A DNA stretch of 64,000 nucleotides from Chlorocebus sabaeus. Taxonomy: Eukaryota; Chordata; Mammalia; Primates; Cercopithecidae. The DNA lies in assembly GCF_047675955.1 (NCBI RefSeq), contig NC_132918.1, positions 84,087,139 through 84,151,138 of the forward strand, written 5' to 3'. This document shows positions 56,666 to 64,000 of the stretch, piece by piece (within the stretch, counting starts at the first letter, position 1; the number at the start of each line of letters is the position of its first letter). The position numbers and the translations under genes were made by a program. The notes under the pieces were generated by a model, which saw only the letters and a program-made list of their open reading frames with translations, did not search any database and was not told where the DNA came from.

Positions 56666-57414
56666 TCAGGGAGTAGAAACCAGAGGTGTTTCTTCCCCTT
56701 TCTCGTGCTCTTTTGCCTGAACATTTCTGATGTTTTTTGTGCTTCTTATGACTTGAAAAGGAGTCAGAAGATCTGGGTTTGAGTCCTGCGTTTCATTCTC
56801 TAGATGTGGGCGACTTTATTTCATTATCTATTTCAATTTTCCCATCACAAAATAAGGAAATTGTGTGAGACGAATATTGGCTTTTCAGAGTAGGTTTGCC
56901 AGAATTAGCCAAAGATATAATAAACAAAAGCAGAAAACAACACCCAGTTAAATTTAAATTCAAGTTTACCTGGGCATCTTGGATTTTTTCTGGCAATACT
57001 ATACTCCTTTCTCCAATAAGTTTTAAATAGCCTCTGGAATCAAGAATCAAAATGTCAGCTGCTTTCTTTTCTCTAATTAATCTGCATTAGATAATTCACT
57101 TTCCAATTCCTCCAACCATTGTTCCCAGTTAAATTTACTAAAAGTAAAATCCAGGCAATGATCCTATGGAGGAAGAAGTGAACGGAGTTGCTAAAAGTGT
57201 TACTCCAAGTTCCCTACCCTGGGGAATGTCCATACTTCTAGGACATGAGGACAATATGCCCTAGAAGTATGAAGAAGAATTGCTGCAAGTGTTACTCCAG
57301 TCACCTACCCTGAGGAGTGGAGTGTACAAACTGTTCTGTAAGTATGAGGAAGGGGTCATGGCAGATCACCATATGTCATGCTTCTTAACTCATTTTAACC
57401 CACCCTTCAATTCT
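56666..57414. other. No gene recognised
   Basis: Unique sequence. A local direct repeat of 'gttactccaagttccctaccctg'-like text recurs with change near 57198-57222 and 57287-57311, and 'ctagaagtatgaag' repeats nearby, suggesting an old ~90-bp tandem duplication. Confidence 0.4.
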
Positions 57415-57560
57415 ATGAATTGGCTTTCATTATTGTCACTATCCCATTTTACAGATCAGGAAACTGGGACACAGAAATGAGGTGTCATTTGTCCAAGATC
57501 ACATAGCCAGTAAAAGACAAAGCCAGCACCTTTACCCAGACTATCGTCTTCAGTGTCTGT
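57415..57560 (-). repeat. MIR SINE, reverse orientation
   Basis: 'atcccattttacagatcag', 'gaaactgggacacagaaat' and 'gtccaagatcacatagcca' are the MIR complement landmarks. Confidence 0.75.
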
Positions 57561-57608
57561 GCCCTATTACTTATTACTGGAGAAAATATTCAATAAAAAA
57601 TTAAAAGA

Positions 57609-57923
57609 GGCCGGACGTGGCTCACGCCTGTAATCCCAGCACTTTGGAAGGCTGAGGTGGGTGGATTGCTTGAGGTCAGGAGCTCTCAAGCTGTTAGAGA
57701 CCAGCCTGGTCAACATGGAGAAATCCCGTCTCCATTAAAAATGTAAAAAAAAAAAAAAAAATTATCCAGATGTGGTGGCAGGTGCCTGTAATCCCAGCTG
57801 CTCGGGAGGCTGAGGCAGGAGAATCACTTGAACCTGGGAGGTGGAGGTTGCAGTGAGCCGAGTTTGTGCCATTGCACTCTGGCCTGGGTGAGACTTTGTC
57901 TCTTAAAAAAAAAAAAAAAAAAA
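57609..57923 (+). mobile_element. Alu SINE, plus strand
   Basis: From 'ggccggacgtggctcacgc' to 'agactttgtctc' plus a 19-nt A-tail. The left arm has a small insertion ('agctctcaagctgtta') before 'gagaccagcctgg'. The middle A-rich linker is long. Confidence 0.95.
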
Positions 57924-58599
57924 GTAAAGAGGACACTGAAAACTGTGTAAGGTTGAAAAGTGAACAAGGCGATTCTATCTACCTTACAGGATATGTGGTA
58001 CCAATACCCATGGCATATGTATGCATGGTGTTCCATATATATTAAGCCTATTTTATATAGATATTAATATCTCTGGAAGTCAAGACAAGCAGCATTGGGT
58101 GGTAGGTTAGTATTTTCTTTAGTATCTTCCTCTTTGTATTCCTTCCATTGTTGGCTTTTCTCTTTTTGTTGTGGCTGTCACATAAAGACCAATTCAATAC
58201 ATCATTTAGCAAACTGTTGCTGAGTGAATCTCACATTCCAAGCACTGTTTTAGGTCCACAAAATACAAACATGTATAGGACAGGGTTCTTTAATAACATG
58301 GTTGATGATTCACTCTGTGGGGGAGTGGTTGAGAGGAAGAGCGGAAATATCAGGCAACCTTTTTTGGGAAGTGGGGAGGCAAAGAGTGCATGTAACATAT
58401 TAAAAAGTGTTTTCTAAACAAAGATCTTGTTTTAAAGCACTCTTGGAAAAAGTGTCTCAACAAGGAAAGTAGCGATTAGAATAATAAAAATAAACAACAA
58501 GAAGAAGAAACTAATATAGTTTGGGAAATAGGGTATATTAGTTGGAATTTAGGTCCAGTTAGGTATAAAATTGACCCAAAGTAACAGTTGTTTATAAAA
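57924..58599. other. No gene recognised; possible L2 trace
   Basis: 58180-58270 has 'ccaagcactgttttaggtc', which resembles the L2 3' end in reverse. The rest is unassigned. Confidence 0.4.
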
Positions 58600-59070
58600 G
58601 ATGTGGTAGGTAGAATAAAGTCCCCTTACCCCAAATATGTCCACATCCTAATGTCTGGAACCCATAACCATGTTACCTTACATAGCAAAAGAGGCTTTGC
58701 AGATATGATTGAGTTAAATATTATAAGACAAAAAAATTACCATGAACTATTTGAGTGGACGAAATGTAATCACAAGAGTCTTTACATGAGAGAGGGAGGA
58801 GGTGCAGAGTCAGAAAAACAAGATGTGATGTCTGAAGCAGAGGTTGCTGTAATGCAAGGAAGAGGCCGTGACCTAAAGAATGTAGGTGACTTCTACACAC
58901 TGGAAAAAGCAGGGAAACAGATTCTTCCCTAGGGCCTCCAGAAAGAATGCAGTCCTGCACCTTGAATTTTGGACTTCTGACCTCTAAAACTGTTTGAAAA
59001 TAAATTCAAGTTGTTTTAAGCTGCTAATATTGTGGTAATTTGTTACAGGAGCAATAGAAAAAATAGAAAA
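58600..59070 (+). repeat. MLT1 LTR, plus strand
   Basis: 'gtaggtagaataaagtccc', 'ccatgttaccttacatagc', 'aatgtaatcacaagagtct', 'gacttctgacctctaaaac' and 'gtggtaatttgttacagga' follow the MLT1 consensus order. The 114-codon frame inside is a by-product. Confidence 0.85.
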
Positions 59071-59518
59071 TAGAATACACTAGATAAAGTATTTCTCCCT
59101 CACATACGAATCTAGCGGTAGGTGGTCCTGGGCTGGTGTGAGAGTTTCGCTCCACCAGTTGCCAAGAATGTTGGCTGTTTATGTCTTATTAATCTCTCCT
59201 CCTAAAGGTGTTGCTCTCATCTGTGGTCCAAATGTCCCACAACCACACACATGATTCAGACAGCTGTATGGAAGAAAAATGAAAAATGAAAGAAAGATAA
59301 TGTCTCTTTAGGAAATCTCTTTAGGAAATGCGTTTCAAAAATCACGCACATCACTTCTCACACATTTTTGACCAGAACTTTATCACATGACATGCCGTAA
59401 GTGAGGCTGGGAAATTTAGTCTTTAGGTACCTTTGTACCAAACTAAAAGCCAGGTTCTCTATTACTACAGAAAAAAAGGAGAATGGCTATTGAAAACAAC
59501 TAAGCAGAGTCATTATTC
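59071..59518. other. No feature recognised
   Basis: Unique sequence; a short direct repeat 'ggaaatctctttag' type occurs near 59311-59335. Confidence 0.4.
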
Positions 59519-59798
59519 ATTTTTTTTTTTTTTTAATTTCTTGAGACAGGGTCTCACACTTTCACTCAGGCGGGAGGCTCACTGCAACTTCTGCCTCTCA
59601 GGCTCAAGCAATCCTCCCACTTCAGCCTCCTGAGTAGCTGGGACAGCAGGTATGTGCCACCATGCCCAGCTAATTTTTGTATTTTTTGTAAAGATGGGAT
59701 TTTGTCATGTTGCCTGGGTAGGTCTTAAACACCTGAGCTCAAGCAATCTGCCCTTCTCAAAGTGCTGGGATTATAGATATGAGCCACTGCACCCAGTA
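59519..59798 (-). mobile_element. Alu SINE (AluJ-like), minus strand
   Basis: T-run then the Alu complement from 'ttgagacagggtctcacac' to 'gccactgcacccagtat', with an internal deletion after 'cactcaggc' in the first arm. Diverged. Confidence 0.9.
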
Positions 59799-59805
59799 TA
59801 CTCCT

Positions 59806-60106
59806 ATTTTTTTTTTTTTCTTTTTGAGACAGAGTCTCACTCTGTCGCCCAGGCTGGAGTGCAGTGGCGCAATATCGGCTCTCTGCAAGCTCTGCCTCCT
59901 GGTTTCGTGCCATTCTCCTGCCTCAACCTCCCAAGTAACTGGGACTATAGGCACTCACCACCACACCTGGCTAATTTTTTGTGTTTTTAGTAGGGACGGG
60001 GTTTCACCGTGTTAGCCAGGATGGTCTTGATCTCCTGACCTTGTGATCTGCTCGTCTTGGCCTGCCGAAGTGCTGGGATTACAGACGTGAGCCACCGCAC
60101 CTGGCC
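59806..60106 (-). mobile_element. Alu SINE (AluY-like), minus strand
   Basis: T-run, 'gagacagagtctcactctg' to 'gccaccgcacctggcc'. The block 'gtgttagccaggatggtct' is typical of AluY. Short duplication 'tactcct' at 59799-59805 and 60107-60113. It inserted right at the end of the older Alu, giving a tandem pair in the same orientation. Confidence 0.93.
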
Positions 60107-60113
60107 TACTCCT

Positions 60114-60399
60114 CTTAATAAAAGAAAAAAGTATAAAGTAATTTATGCCATAGATTATTAATGATACCAACAAAGCTTGTAGAGGACTAAGAGAGATAAA
60201 AGATACATGGAAGCATTGTCTGCTAGAGGAAAAGAAATAGATATTAACTTTTACAATATTGATGGTTTAAGTGTAGCTATGTGTCTTAATAACTTAAGAT
60301 AACCCCAAGATATTAAAAGTAGAATGCATAACTTCTAAGCAACGAGAAGGAAATTTGATCTATCTAATGAAAGTTGAGAGGAAAAAAGGGGACAAATAA
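60114..60399. other. No feature recognised
   Basis: A-rich sequence; may be the weakly recognisable start of the following L1M. Confidence 0.35.
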
Positions 60400-63300
60400 A
60401 AGTTTTGTAAATGGAAACACAAAATGCGGTAGAAATAATTTCTAACAAAGGAGGAACTACAAAAAATATAAATGAATTATTTCACAAATCAAAATCAAAA
60501 GCAGATCCTTTCAGACTGGATTAAAAACAAGATCCACACTGTTATCTGCATAAGCTGCATTTAAACAAAAGCTTACAGAAAGATTAAAAATAAGGATATA
60601 AAATGACATCAGATGAATATGATCAGATAGCAAATTAAAATAGCAGTTTCAAAATTGGCTCCATTAGAAATGGAGATAAGTTATTACTGTCAAAAATCGT
60701 AGATTGAATATGTTGGCAACATAAGCAATATATCAATGTACGTTATGTTTTAAATACATAAAGCAAGAATGACAGAACTGTGGTGAAATAAAGGCAAATG
60801 AATAGCTGAGTTAGAGAGTCTTTAAAAACTGTTAGTGTAAACAGATAAAAAAGAAAAAGCAAGGACATAAAAGATATAAACAAGAACATTTAGAAGGAAA
60901 TCTGGTGCTTTAAATAAATCTTTAAGAATAACAATTAAATACATTTTCCACTGAAGAAGCTAAGGTGAAAGCTCTCTACAACAATTACACAACACTGATG
61001 AAAGAAATCAGAGATGACACAAACAAATGGAAAAACATTCCATGCTCATGTATAAGAAGAATCAATATTGTTAAAATAGCTTTACTTCCCAAAGCAATTT
61101 ACAGAATCGATGCTTTTTCTATCAAACTACGAATGTCATTTTTCACCGAATTAGAAAAGAAACTATTCTAAAATTTGTGTGGAACCAAAAAAGAGTCTGA
61201 ATAGACAAAGCAATCCTAAGCAAAAAGAACAAAGCTGGAGGCATCACACTATCAAACTTCAAACTATATTACAAGGCTATGGTAACCAAACAGCATGGTA
61301 CTGGTATAAAAACAGACACACAGACCAATGGAACAGGGTTGAGAACCCAGAAATAAAGCCATACACCTACAACCATATGATATTTGACAAAGATCAACAA
61401 TAACAATTAATAAGGAAAGGACTTCTTACTTAATAAATGGTACTGGGATAACTGGCTAGTCATATGCAGAAGATTAAAACTGAACCCCTACCTTTCACCA
61501 TACGCAAAAATTAACTCAAGATGGATTAAAGACTTAAATGTAAGACCTCAAACTGTAAAAACCTAGAAGCAAAGCTAGAAAATATCATTCTGTACATCAC
61601 CTTGGAAAATAATCTATGACTAAGTCCCCAAAAACAATTGCAACAAAAACAAAAATTGACAAATGTGACCTGATTAAGCTAAAGAGCTTCTGCACAGCAA
61701 AAGAAACTGTTAATAAACAGACATCATACAGAATGGGAGAAAATATTGGCAAACTATGCATCTGATGTATATCTACTATCTAGAATCTATAAGGAACTTA
61801 ATCCAGCAAGCAAAAACCAAGTAATCCCATTAAAATGGGCAAATGACATGAATAGACACTTCTCAAAATAAGACATACATGTGACCAACAAATATATTAA
61901 AAAGTACAACATCACTATTCGTTAGAGTGAATCAAAAACTACAATGAGATACCAACTCATACCAGTCAGAATGATCATTATTTTAAAAAGTCAAAAAATA
62001 ACAGATGTTAGAGAAGTTGCAGAGAAAAGGAAACACTTATACACTATTAGTGGGAATGTAAATTAGTGCATCTAGTGTAGAAAGTGGTTTTGAGGTTTCT
62101 CAAAGAACTTAAAACAGAACTACCATTCTACCCAGCAATCCCCTTACTGGGTCTATACCCAGAGGAAAGTAAATTGTTCTACCAAAAAGAAAAATGCACT
62201 TGTATGTTCATTGAAGCACTATTCACAATAGTGAAGACATGGAATCAATCTAGATGCCCATTACTAGTGGATTGGATAAAGAAAATGTGGTCTATATACA
62301 CCATGGAATATTATGCACCTATGAAAAAGAACAAAATCATGTCCTTTGCAGCAACATGGATGGTCATTATCTTAAGTGAATTAATGAAGGAACAGAAAAA
62401 CACATACTGCATGTTCTCATTTATAAGTGGGAGCTAAACATTGAGTACACACAGATACAAAGATGGGAACAATAAACACTGAGGACCATGAAAGAGAGGA
62501 GGGTAGAATGGGGCGAGGGTTGAGAAACTACTATTGTAAAACTAGTACCGTTGGGTACTATGCTCACTACTTGGGTGACAGGATCATTTGTACACCAAAT
62601 CTCAGTGTCATGCAATTTACACATGCAAGAAAACTGCACATGTACCCCATGAACCTAAAATAAAAATTACAAAAACCCCACAAATATATGTAAAAAGTTA
62701 AGGGAATGGACCCCCATGAAGTTGAGATAAGTTATAGGAGATAAGGATGTTATAATTGCTTGTATATGTAAAAATATAAAAAGAGCAACAACATAATAGT
62801 ATCCCAGACAGGAGGAATAATAAAATAATAAAGATAACATAAAATTCAAGAAATAAGAAATACTAACACTATATGCATGAAAACAAACAAATAAGTTTGA
62901 ATTCTTTGGAAAGATGAGTAACATATACAGGTATCTGGTAATACTGATAACAAAAAGTTGAAAATTAGCAAAATATAGAATAAAAAAGGTGACGTAAATT
63001 TAGATGCAATGTACAGATGGATAATTATAGATGTAATGAAGATTATAAAGACAATAAATACTACTAATGAGATCTATAAACTGATAAAACTAAACAAAAC
63101 CAAATAATTTTTTTTAAATTCCAGAATCAGCAGAAGAAGAAATAAAAAATTTGAAAGTCTAAAAATCATAAGATAAACTGAAATAGTTATCAAAAAAGTC
63201 CCCATTCTTAGTCCTACTCCTCCCCCACCAAAATCCCAGGCCCAAATGGTTTATAAGTGACTTCTAAAAAACAAAACAAAACAAACATTTTTAAAAACAA

Positions 63301-64000
63301 ATCACCCTTTCCTCATACAAGTTGTCCTAGATAATAGAATAATAGAAAAGGCCAAAGTGCCTTAACCATTCTTTGATACTCATGAAACTAATTATTTTTA
63401 CTTGATAAAAATATTGTCTCTAAAAATTACAGAACAAATTTGTTTATAAATTTATATGTAAAAATTCTAAGAAAATCATGAGATCACACACTAAAATATT
63501 ATTTGAGAAAAGAAAAACATCATGATGAACATGTATGATTTACCTCAGTAACATAAGGAGGATTTCATATCAGAAACTCTATCAATGTAGCAGTATTAAT
63601 TTACTAGGAAAACAAATCATATGTTTAGCTCAATATAAATAGAAAAATTATTAAATAAAATTTAATTTCTGCTTATAATACAACTTTTCACAAAATCAGG
63701 CATAAATGAGAGCCTCATTAACTAGTTAAAGGCTATATATGAAAAACTTTCAGCAACTATTTTTTAAAGAAGAAACATGGTATATTTAATATTAGACAAG
63801 AAAGCATTTTGTCACCACTACTAGTTAACCTAGTACTAGAAGGACATAACCAATATAATAAAACAAGAAATACAATGAGATATCACTATTGGAAGATGAA
63901 AGAGTTTCAGATGATTTAATCATTTATGGAAACTAACAGTCTTCTACACTATTTTGTGTAGAACTAGTAAGAGCATTTCTGGATAAAATATATGAAAACA
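60400..64000 (+). mobile_element. Old L1M, plus strand, runs off the right edge
   Basis: Endonuclease-region landmarks at 60500-60620 ('tttcagactggattaaaaa', 'agcttacagaaagattaaa'), then after a younger insertion the pre-RT block at 63120-63260 ('aaaatcccaggcccaaatg') and RT-region blocks at 63650-63930 ('aagcattttgtcaccacta', 'gatgatttaatcatttatg'). Heavily mutated with no open frames. The element continues past 64000. Confidence 0.65.
60965..62690 (+). mobile_element. 5'-truncated LINE-1 (older L1PA), plus strand, nested in L1M
   Basis: ORF2 C-terminal third followed by 3'UTR ending 'ccatgaacctaaaataaaa'. Translation of 60965-61171 shows KNIPCSC...INIVKIALLPK; 61179-61403 carries AWYWYKNRHTDQWNR; 62084-62437 has LPFYPAIPLLGLYPEESK and WIKKMWSIYTMEYYAPMKKNK. 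Several stops and frameshifts. The truncation point is close to that of the L1 at 3567-5300, but the orientation is opposite. No clean target-site duplication was found. Confidence 0.92.

Noticed and set aside
1..64000. tRNA, snRNA, Y RNA, 7SL or 5S genes or pseudogenes
   Set aside because: I looked for the characteristic conserved blocks on both strands and saw none apart from the 7SL-derived Alu elements. A covariance-model scan would settle this.

Overview
This window looks like intergenic or intronic DNA from a catarrhine primate, almost certainly human. The evidence is primate-specific Alu elements (including one AluY-like copy), L1PA-type LINE-1 elements, THE1/MST and MLT1 retrotransposon LTRs, and older mammalian MIR and L2 repeats. 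I find no intact cellular protein-coding gene, no exon supported by a splice-bounded reading frame, no functional RNA gene and no CRISPR array. The longest reading frames are all fragments of LINE-1 ORF1 or ORF2, or lie in retroposed sequence.

Layout. 1-3.5 kb is ordinary sequence with MIR/L2 relics. 3.5-5.3 kb is a 5'-truncated L1 on the minus strand. 5.3-14.6 kb is poor in young repeats and holds a striking 40-bp-arm foldback at 6.23-6.32 kb. 14.6-21.1 kb carries an MLT1 LTR, two Alus and a long, old L1M on the minus strand with its own MLT1 insertion. 21.1-24.2 kb is a nest of insertions: an old L1-type repeat is split by an Alu and by a processed pseudogene of ENOPH1 (enolase-phosphatase 1). 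The target-site duplications of these two overlap. 24.2-34 kb is mostly unique sequence with Alu, L2, L1M and MIR fragments.

34.08-37.14 kb is a fairly young 5'-truncated L1PA on the minus strand. Its ORF2 is broken by one homopolymer frameshift and one stop. 37-42.4 kb is mostly unique, with a near-perfect 23-bp-arm hairpin at 41.70-41.76 kb. 42.39-52.11 kb is a full-length, degenerate L1PB-like element on the minus strand with its 5' end and YY1-type motif preserved. It contains a solo THE1-like LTR, a complete 2.4-kb THE1/MST element (LTR-internal-LTR) and a long 5'UTR made of about four tandem units of roughly 267 bp. 52.1-60.1 kb has MLT1, MST, L2, MIR and Alu copies and an 87-bp tandem duplication. 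60.4-64 kb is an old L1M on the plus strand that runs off the window edge and is interrupted by a younger 5'-truncated L1.

There is no gene set working together here. The story is layered retrotransposition, with L1 machinery also mobilising the Alus and the ENOPH1 mRNA. I found no convincing new biological system. The most unusual local structure is in the 3'UTR part of the ENOPH1 pseudogene: two roughly 80-bp segments each recur once inverted, in the order A-B-A'-B', and several of the copies border AT/TG-rich microsatellites. Repeat subfamily names come from recognising consensus sequence by eye. Boundaries without a stated target-site duplication are approximate.
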